Source of the DNA: Eubacteriales bacterium
GTDB taxonomy: Bacteria; Bacillota; Clostridia; Peptostreptococcales; Anaerovoracaceae
NCBI GenBank assembly: GCA_029009055.1
Contig: JAQXJR010000014.1
Coordinates: 1-64,000 of the forward strand
Direction of reading: 5' to 3'
DNA length: 64,000 bases
Shown: one piece after another, positions 27,095 to 34,596 of the stretch
Numbering within the stretch: the stretch's first letter is position 1
Layout: each line of letters starts with the position of its first letter
The notes under the pieces: generated by a model
The model's database searches: none
Seen by the model: only the letters and a program-made list of their open reading frames with translations
Told to the model about the DNA's origin: nothing
Translations under genes and position numbers: made by a program

Positions 27095-27315
27095 AACAAT
27101 TACCTCCATTTAACATCATGATTTCTCAGAGGGAATTTTCCCTCCCGCTGACTCTTTTATCGCACACGGAGGCAAGCCCATTCAACGAATGCGCCCATTA
27201 CCATATTATTCAAGTAGCAAAGCAACACTTTACAGTAATTTTACATTCCCCGTTCTTTTCCCCTTATTTGCTGAATTTATGGACATTTCTACCGTTATTT
27301 CTGATAAAAGCAAAT
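27095..27315. other. Gene-free AT-rich gap
   Basis: This gap, part of 312 gene-free bases, is AT-rich and holds the ribosome binding site of the small gene and two AGCAAA motifs. I saw no convincing pair of promoter hexamers and no RNA gene. Confidence 0.5.
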
Positions 27316-27360
27316 AAAAATGCCTGCCAAAAATGCATTTAAATACATTTTTGACAAGCA
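27316..27360 (-). terminator. Long near-perfect hairpin terminator of the beta-CASP gene
   Basis: A 40-bp palindrome (27321-27360) folds on the minus-strand RNA into about 20 pairs. All three deviations from symmetry are G-U on that strand but C-A mismatches on the other. It is followed by TTTTTATTTG and lies 47 bp after the stop codon. The G-U placement argues it acts as RNA, not as a DNA operator. Confidence 0.85.
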
Positions 27361-27406
27361 TATAAAAATCAATACCATGTCCAGCCGGAGGCAGAAAGCC
27401 CGGGAT

Positions 27407-29095
27407 TTACTTTGCTGTATCCGCTGTATCAGCCGTTTCAGCCTCGTCCCTGGCACCGACAGCCGCGCCTAAGTTTATCGCCGCCTTATCGAGCTCCTGG
27501 ACTATGTTATTTATCTTATCGAGTTTAGCCTTCGAGATCGAGCTTTCCATCTTAAGGTCGGCGTTCCCGATTATGCCATCCAGGCTGGCCCTGATATCAG
27601 CCAGCTGCGAGCGTACCCTCTGGACCTCCTCGTCCTCGGCCGCTTGTGCCTGAGCCTCCTCGAAGTTCGTTATCTCCATCTCGTCCGCCGTGAGGTCGTA
27701 CTCAGAATTACCCATGACCACGACAGGATCGTAGCCCAGCTCCTTCCGGACCACGCCCGCGAACGTCTTCTTAGCTTCTTCCTCACCGTGCACGAGGAAT
27801 ATCTGCTTAGGCGGCGTCTTAAAGCCTGCCAGCCAGTGGAGCAGCCCGCTCTGGTCAGCGTGACCTGAGAAGCCCTGAAGGTCGTAGATCTCAGCATTAA
27901 CTTCTATGTCCTCGCCGAAAAGCGTGACCTGCTTAGCGCCTCCGATGAGTGCTCTTCCCAGCGTGCCCGAAGCCTGGTAGCCCACGAATATTATGCTGTT
28001 CCTGGCGTCCCAAAGATTATGCTTCAGGTGGTGCCTTATCCTCCCGGCTTCGCACATGCCGCTGGCGGAGATTATCACCTTCGGGTGGCTATCCTTATTC
28101 AGGGCCATGGATTCCTCAGTGCTGCGGGTGAAGCGGAGGCCCTTGAAATCCAGCGGGTCGTCGCCCTTCAGTATGAATTCCCTCGTCTCCTTATCGAAGA
28201 CCTGTGCGTTATTCCTGAATATCTCTGTGACCGTGGTCGCCATCGGACTGTCTATATAGACAGGCAGGCTGTCGAGATATTTATCGTACTCTGTGTGGTC
28301 ATCGTAGAACTTATTCAGCTCGTAGATGAGTTCCTGGGTGCGGCCGACAGCGAAAGACGGTATGACTGTGGTCCCGCCCCTCCTGGCTGTCTTCACGATG
28401 ATGTCTATGAGCTTCTTCACGTCCATGGCGTTATCCGGGTGCAGCCTGTCGCCGTATGTCGTCTCCATGATGACGCAGTCAGCCTTCTTAATAATGGTCG
28501 GGTCGCGTAGTATCGGCCTGTCCGGCATGCCCAGGTCGCCCGAGAACACTATCTTAGACTCCCTGCCGTCTTCCTTCACCCAGAGCTCTATTATAGCTGA
28601 CCCCAGTATGTGACCGGCGTCGTTGAACACTATGCGCATCTCGTCGTTTATGTCTATGAGCTGATCATACAGCAAAGGCTGAACCAGCTCGAGCGATCTC
28701 GCTACGTCGTCCATGGAGTAAAGTGGCTCTACGAGCGGTCTTCCGGCCCTCTCGTTCTTCCTGTTCTGGTACTCGGCGTCCTTAGCCTGGATATAGGCGC
28801 AATCCTCCAGCATGACCTTCAGCAGGTCCGCTGTCGCGTCTGTACAGTATATCTTACCCCTGAACCCTCTTTTCACCAGCAAAGGGATCCTGCCGCAGTG
28901 GTCCACGTGGGCGTGGCTCAGGATCAGGCACTCCACTTCCTTAGGGTCGAAAGGGAAAGGCTCCCTGTTCATGGCTTCCTCTGCCTTACCGCCCTGGAAC
29001 TGGCCGCAGTCCAGCAATATCTTATGGTTCTCAGTCGTAAGTAAATGGCAGGACCCTGTAACTCCGCTCGAAGCTCCGCAGAATTTAATCTTCAT
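27407..29095 (-). CDS. Beta-CASP metallo-beta-lactamase-fold ribonuclease family protein
   Basis: A 562-residue MBL-fold protein. The metal-binding motif is LSHAHVDHCGRIP near residue 62. Further motifs are DAGHILGSAIIEL, FSGDLGMPDRPIL, METTYGDRLH, the beta-CASP segment VIPSFAVGRTQELIYEL, SPMATTVTEIF, ISASGMCEAGRIRHHLKH and the final GFSGHADQSGLL. These are the CPSF73/YSH1-like exonuclease family, distinct from RNase J. The last 90 residues are an additional Lys/Ala/Glu-rich coiled-coil-like tail (ADIRASLDGIIGNADLKMES). RNA substrate is inferred from family. It begins 26 bp after the PHP gene, so the two form an operon. Confidence 0.88.
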   Translation of the reverse strand: MKIKFCGASSGVTGSCHLLTTENHKILLDCGQFQGGKAEEAMNREPFPFDPKEVECLILSHAHVDHCGRIPLLVKRGFRGKIYCTDATADLLKVMLEDCAYIQAKDAEYQNRKNERAGRPLVEPLYSMDDVARSLELVQPLLYDQLIDINDEMRIVFNDAGHILGSAIIELWVKEDGRESKIVFSGDLGMPDRPILRDPTIIKKADCVIMETTYGDRLHPDNAMDVKKLIDIIVKTARRGGTTVIPSFAVGRTQELIYELNKFYDDHTEYDKYLDSLPVYIDSPMATTVTEIFRNNAQVFDKETREFILKGDDPLDFKGLRFTRSTEESMALNKDSHPKVIISASGMCEAGRIRHHLKHNLWDARNSIIFVGYQASGTLGRALIGGAKQVTLFGEDIEVNAEIYDLQGFSGHADQSGLLHWLAGFKTPPKQIFLVHGEEEAKKTFAGVVRKELGYDPVVVMGNSEYDLTADEMEITNFEEAQAQAAEDEEVQRVRSQLADIRASLDGIIGNADLKMESSISKAKLDKINNIVQELDKAAINLGAAVGARDEAETADTADTAK

Positions 29096-29121
29096 AGCTT
29101 TACTTCCTCCCTATTCTAAAA

Positions 29122-29955
29122 TCAACCTCTCTGCTTGGTCTGAGGTCCGTGATAATCCGACCCTTTAGTCACGCGCAAATCCAACCTGGCGGCTATTTCT
29201 TCCAGCCTCTTGGAATCTTCTTCTGACGCGGATGGATGATAGCACTCTAATCCGTAGAGCCCTGCTTCCTTCAGGTTCTTCAGCATCTCTTCCAGATTAA
29301 CGAAAAACTCCTCAGAACCCTTCTCGCCCTGACCTCTTATCTTCATAGGATGAGCGACGACGCACTTACCGCCGGCTTTATTTATAAATCTAATGGCGTC
29401 CTCCACGTCCACCTTCATCTGCTTTTGGCGGGCAGCCTTACTGTTTGCGAGGAATTTCGGCGATCTGAACGCCTCCGAGACGTCCTTAACATAACCCCTG
29501 TTCACGAAGACCCAAGCAAAGTCTGGCTTTGCTATATACCTCTGGCCCGGATGTCTCACGAGATCCTCGGCCTTAATGTCATAGCCCATCTCCTGAAATA
29601 CACCTAAGAGCCTGCGGTTCCTGGCGTTTCGGTAAACCTCTATCTCCTTCAGCTTATTGCATATAAACTCGTCGTTTATATCGAAATCGTAGCCCAGGAG
29701 GTGGATCTCGCTCTGGCCTCTATAGACCGTGCCGAGCTCCATGCCCGGAACGACCGTGACTCCGTATTTCTTCCCGGCATCCAGGGCTTCAGGAACGCCG
29801 CCTGTCCCGTCGTGGTCCGTTATAGCTACGACGTCGTATCCCTCGTCAGCCCGCATCTTCACCAGCTCTGTCGGCGTATACGTGCCGTCAGAGAATGTGG
29901 AATGCATGTGGAGGTCGACTTTCTTACCCATGTTTATATCAATTTCTCTTGCCAT
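29122..29955 (-). CDS. PHP-domain phosphoesterase
   Basis: A 277-residue PHP-fold metal-dependent phosphoesterase with VDLHMHSTFSDGTYTP at the start, AITDHDGTGGV, PGMELGTVY and IHLLGYDF. Later come the His-containing CVVAHPMK and GSDYHGP that complete the trinuclear site. The family includes nucleoside 3',5'-bisphosphate phosphatases that dispose of RNA end products, which would suit its pairing with the nuclease 26 bp downstream. A start a few codons in (MGKKVDLHMH) is possible. Confidence 0.85.
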   Translation of the reverse strand: MAREIDINMGKKVDLHMHSTFSDGTYTPTELVKMRADEGYDVVAITDHDGTGGVPEALDAGKKYGVTVVPGMELGTVYRGQSEIHLLGYDFDINDEFICNKLKEIEVYRNARNRRLLGVFQEMGYDIKAEDLVRHPGQRYIAKPDFAWVFVNRGYVKDVSEAFRSPKFLANSKAARQKQMKVDVEDAIRFINKAGGKCVVAHPMKIRGQGEKGSEEFFVNLEEMLKNLKEAGLYGLECYHPSASEEDSKRLEEIAARLDLRVTKGSDYHGPQTKQRG

Positions 29956-30175
29956 ACCAAGCCTCTTATATCGCTTAACTACCTGATTTACTGCCTAAAG
30001 TATAACACAGACCCCACTTTGCTAAACCATAATTATCGGCATTTATTCTATGCTCTTTCATTCCCGTGCTCTAAGTGCTATACTATATCGTAAAGTAACA
30101 TGCTATGCCCAATTCCCGGGCCGAGCATTTACTCCAACGTTTTTTTGCAAAAAAAAGGAATGGAAGGTAATGCCA

Positions 30176-31177
30176 ATGTTCAAGGAATTAGAAGAAAAGC
30201 TTAAGGCTAACAAGCGTACGATCGTCTTCACAGAAGGTCCGGACCCTCGTATCCTCGAAGCCGCAAGCAAGCTCAGCACTGCTCGTATCATGAACGTTAT
30301 TCTTCTCGGTAACGAGGCTGAGGTTAAAGAAGCAGCTCAGGCCGGTGGATTCGACATCTCCGGATGCAGGATCATCGACCCTAATAACTACGCTAGCATA
30401 GGTAACCTCGCTAACATGATGTATGAACTCCGTAAGGGTAAGATGACAGTTGACGAGTGTAAGGAGAAGCTTTCTCACGGAAACTACTTCGGAACTATGC
30501 TCGTTAAAGCCGGAACAGCTGACTGCCTGCTCGGTGGAGCTACATATTCAACAGCTGATACAGTAAGACCTGCTCTGCAGCTCGTTAAGACTACTAAGGA
30601 CGCTCACCTCGTAAGCTCATGCTTCATCCTCGTAAGAGGCGATGAGAAGCTAGCTATGGGTGACTGCGCTATCAACATCGACTATAAGGACACAGTTGAT
30701 AAGAACGGAAACGTAGTTCTCGAAGCTTCATCCAAGCTCGCAGAGGTAGCTATCCAGACAGCTACTACAGCTAAGGTATTCGGAATCGACCCTAAGGTAG
30801 CTGTACTCAGCTTCTCAACTAAGGGCTCCGGTAAGGGCGGCACAGTTAAGCTTTCTCATGACGCTACTATTAAGGCTCAGGAGATGGATCCTTCCCTCGC
30901 TATCGATGGAGAGCTCCAGTTCGACGCAGCCGTTTCACCTGTAGTAGCAGCTACTAAGTGTAAGGGATCTAAGGTAGCCGGCCAGGCTAACACATTCATC
31001 TTCCCTTGCATCGAAGCTGGAAACATCGGCTATAAGATCGCTCAGAGACTCGGCGGATTCGAAGCTTACGGCCCTATCCTTCAGGGACTGAACGCTCCTA
31101 TCAACGACCTGTCCCGTGGATGCAACGCTGACGAAGTTTATAAGATGGCGCTCATCACAGCAGCACAGAGCCTGTAA
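30176..31177 (+). CDS. pta: Phosphate acetyltransferase
   Basis: Pta interconverts acetyl-CoA and acetyl-phosphate. Product about 333 residues from ATG 30176 (MFKELEEKLKANK), eight bases after GGAAGG; longer readings have no ribosome binding site. It shows VFTEGPDPRILEAA, FGTMLVKAGTADCLLGGA and a GGTVKLSHDAT segment. The C-terminal GPILQGLNAPINDLSRGC is diagnostic of PTA/PTB enzymes. Codon usage is biased toward highly expressed codons compared with neighbours. The usual partner ackA is not adjacent or in the window. Butyryl transfer (Ptb) is less likely but cannot be excluded. Confidence 0.93.
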   Translation: MFKELEEKLKANKRTIVFTEGPDPRILEAASKLSTARIMNVILLGNEAEVKEAAQAGGFDISGCRIIDPNNYASIGNLANMMYELRKGKMTVDECKEKLSHGNYFGTMLVKAGTADCLLGGATYSTADTVRPALQLVKTTKDAHLVSSCFILVRGDEKLAMGDCAINIDYKDTVDKNGNVVLEASSKLAEVAIQTATTAKVFGIDPKVAVLSFSTKGSGKGGTVKLSHDATIKAQEMDPSLAIDGELQFDAAVSPVVAATKCKGSKVAGQANTFIFPCIEAGNIGYKIAQRLGGFEAYGPILQGLNAPINDLSRGCNADEVYKMALITAAQSL

Positions 31178-31209
31178 TCTACAGGAAGTCTCATTTAGAC
31201 ACCTAAACT

Positions 31210-31260
31210 AATAAAGCCGCCCCGTAGGGTCATATTCGACCCCTCGAGGCGGCTTATTTT
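31210..31260. terminator. Bidirectional terminator between pta and the ferredoxin gene
   Basis: AAGCCGCC and GGCGGCTT arms with an inner GGGTC/GACCC stem, flanked by AATAA and TTATTTT. It serves convergent genes. Confidence 0.85.
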
Positions 31261-32104
31261 AGTCCAGTATCCTTCCATCACGGGAGATGGTCACGACCTG
31301 CCAAGGTATGAACTTCCCGCTGTTTCTGAGCGCGATCTCAGCCGCCCTCTGGAGCCCGCCGCAGCAAGGCACTTCCATGCGTACGATCGTCACGCTCTTC
31401 ACGTCGTTCTCGGCGATGATCTCAGTCAACTTCTCGGAATAGTCGACAGCGTCCAGCTTCGGGCAGCCGATCAACGTGATCTTCCCCTTCATGAAATCCT
31501 CGTGCATGTTAGCGTAGGCGTAAGCCGTGCAGTCAGCCGCGATCAGAAGTTTCGCGCCGTCGTAGAACGGAGCCCTCGTCGGAAGCAGTTTTATCTGGCA
31601 AGGCCACTGGTTCAGGCGTGATACCGGTCTCGCCGCAAAGCCTCCCCTGCCGTATCCGCTCTGCGCCTCCTGTTCCGCCTCATCTTCATCGCTCCTGTCG
31701 AACTGCATAAGACGAGATCCCGGGCATCCGAATCCCGGCGCGTGCGGCGCAAAATGTCCTATGCTCGGTCTATTCTCGCTCGTGCTCGGGCTATTGTTAC
31801 CGGTGCTCGCGTTCGTGCTCGCACCAATAGCCTGTCCAAAGCCCTTATTTTCATTATCGCTCATCTTATCCTCCTGTGCTCTCTTCACAGCTGCCTCGTC
31901 ATAGGCAGGCGCTTCCCTCTCTTCGAAAGTTATAGCTCCGGCAGGGCATGTCGGCAGGCAGTCGCCGAAACCGTCGCAGAAATTCTCTCTTACGAGCTTA
32001 GCCTTACCGTCGACCATATCTATAGCGCCCTCGTGGCAGGCGTTAGCGCAGATTCCGCATCCGTTGCATTTCTCTTCGTCTATGTGAATGATTTTCCTTA
32101 TCAT
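31259..32104 (-). CDS. Ferredoxin-like 4Fe-4S protein with a linker and C-terminal domain
   Basis: A 281-residue protein. Residues 1-65 are a two-cluster ferredoxin domain, with cysteines in CNGCGICANACHEG and in CDGFGDCLPTCPAG. Residues about 80-150 are a low-complexity linker (GASTNASTGNNSPSTSENRP). Residues 160-281 contain GAKLLIAADCTAYAYAN, ITLIGCPKLD and VRMEVPCCGGLQRA, a conserved C-terminal domain of unknown function with paired cysteines, possibly another metal site. It is divergently transcribed from a Crp/Fnr regulator, and a palindrome overlaps its -35 region. A role in redox or nitrosative response is plausible but inferred from context. Confidence 0.8.
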   Translation of the reverse strand: MIRKIIHIDEEKCNGCGICANACHEGAIDMVDGKAKLVRENFCDGFGDCLPTCPAGAITFEEREAPAYDEAAVKRAQEDKMSDNENKGFGQAIGASTNASTGNNSPSTSENRPSIGHFAPHAPGFGCPGSRLMQFDRSDEDEAEQEAQSGYGRGGFAARPVSRLNQWPCQIKLLPTRAPFYDGAKLLIAADCTAYAYANMHEDFMKGKITLIGCPKLDAVDYSEKLTEIIAENDVKSVTIVRMEVPCCGGLQRAAEIALRNSGKFIPWQVVTISRDGRILD

Positions 32105-32116
32105 ATCTATTCCTCC

Positions 32117-32176
32117 TTGTCTTTATGAGATGATTTTAGTATAATCTCAGCCATAAGTATGTGGTTTGAGCCACAT
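32117..32176. promoter_or_regulatory. Divergent promoters with a Crp/Fnr-type palindrome
   Basis: Plus-strand TTGTCT (32117-32122) and TATAAT (32140-32145), 17 bp apart, fit the regulator gene. Minus-strand TATACT (32138-32143) overlaps it and fits the ferredoxin gene, which has no good -35. A perfect palindrome ATGTGG-N6-CCACAT (32159-32176) lies downstream of the plus start and over the minus -35. This predicts autorepression of the regulator and activation of the ferredoxin gene. Confidence 0.75.
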
Positions 32177-32237
32177 TTTAGAAAACTTTGCGAAAATTAT
32201 TCCCGTTGTTGATGTTAGAAATTTGCGGGAGGTGGAC

Positions 32238-32909
32238 ATGGATATAGAAGCGCTGGCGGAAACTGCCCTGTTTAAGTCCATGACGAAAGAAGAAATACGA
32301 CTTTGCTTGGAAGAGCTCCAGGCCATGGAGCGGGCGTACGCGAAAGGCAGCATGATCATGCGCGCCGGTGACACGACTGACCGCATGGGGCTGGTCCTCG
32401 CTGGGAGCGTCACGATCGAAAGGACCGATGTATGGGGAAACCGCAGCATCCTGAGTCATGTCGCGGCAGGCCACTTCTTCGCGGAGACTTACGCCATCCT
32501 CCCGGGCGAAGTCATGCTGGTCGACGTGCGGGCGAACGAGGACTCCAGGGTTCTCATGATAGATGTCGGCGGGCTGCTCTCTCCGGGCGCCAGCAAAGCC
32601 TGGCAGTATAAGTTCCTCCGGAATTTCTTGCTCATCTCGGCGCATAAAAATCTGACCCTCTCGGGCAGGAGCTTCCACACCGCCCCGAAAAGCGCCCGCG
32701 GCCGCGTGCTTTCGTACTTAAGCGCGGTCTCGCTGCAGAAACACTCCCGCGAGTTCGACATTCCCTTCGACCGCCAGCAGCTTGCGGACTACCTGAATCT
32801 GGAGCGGACGAACATGTCTAAGGAGCTCGGCCGCATGAGGCGCGACGGAATCATAGAATTTCGGAAGAACCACTTCAAGCTCCTCGAGCCGCCTGGCTCT
32901 GTAGAATAG
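32238..32909 (+). CDS. Crp/Fnr-family transcriptional regulator
   Basis: About 223 residues from ATG 32238 (MDIEALAETALFKSM), chosen because CGGGAGG precedes it. Residues 15-125 form the cNMP-binding-like beta roll (GSMIMRAGDTTDRMGLVLAG, HFFAETYAILP). The C-terminal winged helix is FDRQQLADYLNLERTNMSKE LGRMRRDG. No N-terminal cysteine cluster is present, so it is not an oxygen-sensing Fnr of the 4Fe-4S type. Ligand unknown. It is divergent from the ferredoxin gene, sharing a palindromic operator, which makes that gene the likely target. Confidence 0.93.
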   Translation: MDIEALAETALFKSMTKEEIRLCLEELQAMERAYAKGSMIMRAGDTTDRMGLVLAGSVTIERTDVWGNRSILSHVAAGHFFAETYAILPGEVMLVDVRANEDSRVLMIDVGGLLSPGASKAWQYKFLRNFLLISAHKNLTLSGRSFHTAPKSARGRVLSYLSAVSLQKHSREFDIPFDRQQLADYLNLERTNMSKELGRMRRDGIIEFRKNHFKLLEPPGSVE

Positions 32910-33050
32910 ATTCTCACCGGTCCACTTTCACTATTTATCGAGCAAAGCCATTCCGCCCCGGCTGCTTGCGCCACCTGCCTCTGGCAATTTGATTGCTTGC
33001 GATTTTTCGATCATCTTCAGATGATCTGATCAGCCGGCTATATAAAACGA
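32910..33050. other. Gap with GC-rich element and short hairpin
   Basis: First part of the 328-base gap after the Crp/Fnr gene. It holds an AGCAAAGCCATTCCGC string (32942-32957) followed by GC-rich sequence, and a perfect 8-bp hairpin GATCATCT/AGATGATC (33009-33026). No gene is supported. Confidence 0.5.
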
Positions 33051-33144
33051 GCTTCACCAAGATTGTTATGTTTTGGTGAAGCGTGAATATAAAGTATTTG
33101 AATATAAAGAATGCTACATCAAGACCGGTATGTTTTGGTGTAGC
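33051..33144 (+). repeat. Two tandem, covarying hairpins with a conserved loop
   Basis: Hairpin 1 (33051-33082) pairs GCTTCACCAA with TTGGTGAAGC; hairpin 2 (33113-33144) pairs GCTACATCAA with TTGGTGTAGC. Both close 12-base loops ending TATGTT. Between the copies a T-A pair has changed to A-T and a C-G to U-G, keeping pairing on plus-strand RNA. GAATATAAAG occurs at 33085-33094 and again at 33100-33109. Not a known family to me. Confidence 0.8.
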
Positions 33145-33153
33145 ATGAAAATG

Positions 33154-33196
33154 AAAAAGAGCCCTTAAATCAATCACTGATCTAAAGGCCCTCTTA
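33154..33196 (-). terminator. Probable hpt terminator
   Basis: Minus-strand AGAGGGCCTTTA pairs imperfectly with TTTAAGGGCTCT across a small internal loop, followed by TTTTTC, 40 bp past the hpt stop. Confidence 0.5.
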
Positions 33197-33237
33197 CTAC
33201 TCGTTCTAAGTTTTATCCGGTTTTATTTATCAGCACC

Positions 33238-33783
33238 TTACAGGCTGTCGACGTCTGAAGGCTCCAGATAGCTGATATATGGCAGGTTGCGGTACTTCTG
33301 GTCGTAATCCATACCGTAGCCTACGATGAATAAATCGTCTACCACGAAGCCGGTATAATCTATTACCAGAGACTCGTCCTTCCTTCTGGACGGCTTATCG
33401 AGAAGCGTGCAGATCTTAACGCTGGCCGGATTCCTGTCGCCCAGATACTTCTCCAGGTAGCCGAGCGTAGTTCCCGTATCCACGATATCCTCGACGATCA
33501 AGACATGCTTCTTATAAATATTCATGTCTATGTCCTTAGTCACCTTAACGACTCCGGAGCTCGTCGTGCCCGAACCGTAGCTGCCAGCCTGGATGAAGTC
33601 CAGCTTCACGTCCAGATCTATGTGCTTGATCAGCTCGCTCATCCACATAACAGCGCCCTTAAGAGTCGTAAGAACTATGAGTTCCTCGCCGGCGTAGTCT
33701 TCCGTGATCTGCTGCCCGAGCTCTATAGCGCGGTCTCTGATTTGCTCCTCAGTGTAAAGGATCTTACCAATTGCTTCTGCCAT
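33238..33783 (-). CDS. hpt: Hypoxanthine phosphoribosyltransferase
   Basis: Purine salvage enzyme joining hypoxanthine or guanine to PRPP. About 181 residues from ATG 33783, which is correctly spaced from GGAGG; an upstream TTG overlaps that site. It shows GQQITEDYAG, LKGAVMWMSELI, SYGSGTTSSG, the PRPP motif VLIVEDIVDTGTTL and FVVDDLFIVGYGMDY. It lies 90 bp after engB. In many Firmicutes hpt sits next to tilS and ftsH; that context is absent here. Confidence 0.96.
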   Translation of the reverse strand: MAEAIGKILYTEEQIRDRAIELGQQITEDYAGEELIVLTTLKGAVMWMSELIKHIDLDVKLDFIQAGSYGSGTTSSGVVKVTKDIDMNIYKKHVLIVEDIVDTGTTLGYLEKYLGDRNPASVKICTLLDKPSRRKDESLVIDYTGFVVDDLFIVGYGMDYDQKYRNLPYISYLEPSDVDSL

Positions 33784-33874
33784 TTTCTCCTCCAATAAAC
33801 GTCCATAGGAAAAATTAATCTAAACCATGCCCTATATCGATCTAACTAGCAAATCGCCCCCTGCGGTGTCCTTT

Positions 33875-34594
33875 CTAAGCTTCCGGCCCCTCTTCGCCGG
33901 AAACGTCGGCTTCATCCGCGGTTTCAGCTGAATCGCCATCGCCAGCGTCTGTTATATCCTCTTCAACAGCCTCGACATCAATGTCCTCGACCTCTTCCAC
34001 ACTTTCGTTATACAGGTCCTGGATGGCCTGGATGACCTCTTCCCTTCCTGTCCTCTTAAGCGTGGAAACCGAGATCAGCTTATCATCCGGACCGAGGCAC
34101 AGAGTGTCTCGAATTACCTTAAGATTCTTCGCGACCTGGGAACGCTTCAGCTTATCGGCCTTAGAAGCTATGACATAACCATCCAGACCGTAATACTTCA
34201 TGAACTCATACATCTGTATGTCTTGCTCGGACGGCTTATGCCTTATGTCGACTATGAGAAAGACTCTGACCAGGCACTCCCTGTCCCGCATGTAAGGCTC
34301 TATCATCTTACCCCATTCAGACGTGATGCTGCGGGAGATCCTAGCGTATCCGTAGCCCGGCAGATCGACGATCCTGAACTCAGGCCCAAGCCTGTAGAAA
34401 TTAATCGTCCTGGTCTTACCCGGCTCGCTGCTCGTCCTCGCCAGCTTCTTCATGCCCGCCAGCATATTTATCAAGGACGACTTACCGACATTAGACCGCC
34501 CAGCAAAGGCGATCTCCGGTATGTCCGCCTCCGGGTACTGGTCTTTCTTCACCGCCAGCGCCTCTATGTGGGGCTGATGTATTCTCAGATCCAA
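33875..34594 (-). CDS. engB: Ribosome-biogenesis GTPase EngB/YsxC
   Basis: A TrmE-Era-family GTPase needed for 50S assembly. Motifs are AFAGRSNVGKSSLINML (G1), KTRTINFYRLG (G2 region), VDLPGYGYA (G3), and ASKADKLKRSQ (G4, Ser in place of the usual Thr). The core ends near residue 195. A 45-residue strongly acidic tail (VEEVEDIDVEAVEEDITDAG) extends it beyond the usual ~195 residues. TTG start, two bases after the lon stop, with AAAAGGAAG upstream, so it is the last gene of the tig-clpP-clpX-lon-engB operon. Confidence 0.95.
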   Translation of the reverse strand: MDLRIHQPHIEALAVKKDQYPEADIPEIAFAGRSNVGKSSLINMLAGMKKLARTSSEPGKTRTINFYRLGPEFRIVDLPGYGYARISRSITSEWGKMIEPYMRDRECLVRVFLIVDIRHKPSEQDIQMYEFMKYYGLDGYVIASKADKLKRSQVAKNLKVIRDTLCLGPDDKLISVSTLKRTGREEVIQAIQDLYNESVEEVEDIDVEAVEEDITDAGDGDSAETADEADVSGEEGPEA

Positions 34595-34596
34595 TG

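Noticed and set aside
32935..33177. 80-codon minus-strand frame
   Set aside because: It reads across the covarying hairpins and the GC-rich element; no ribosome binding site.
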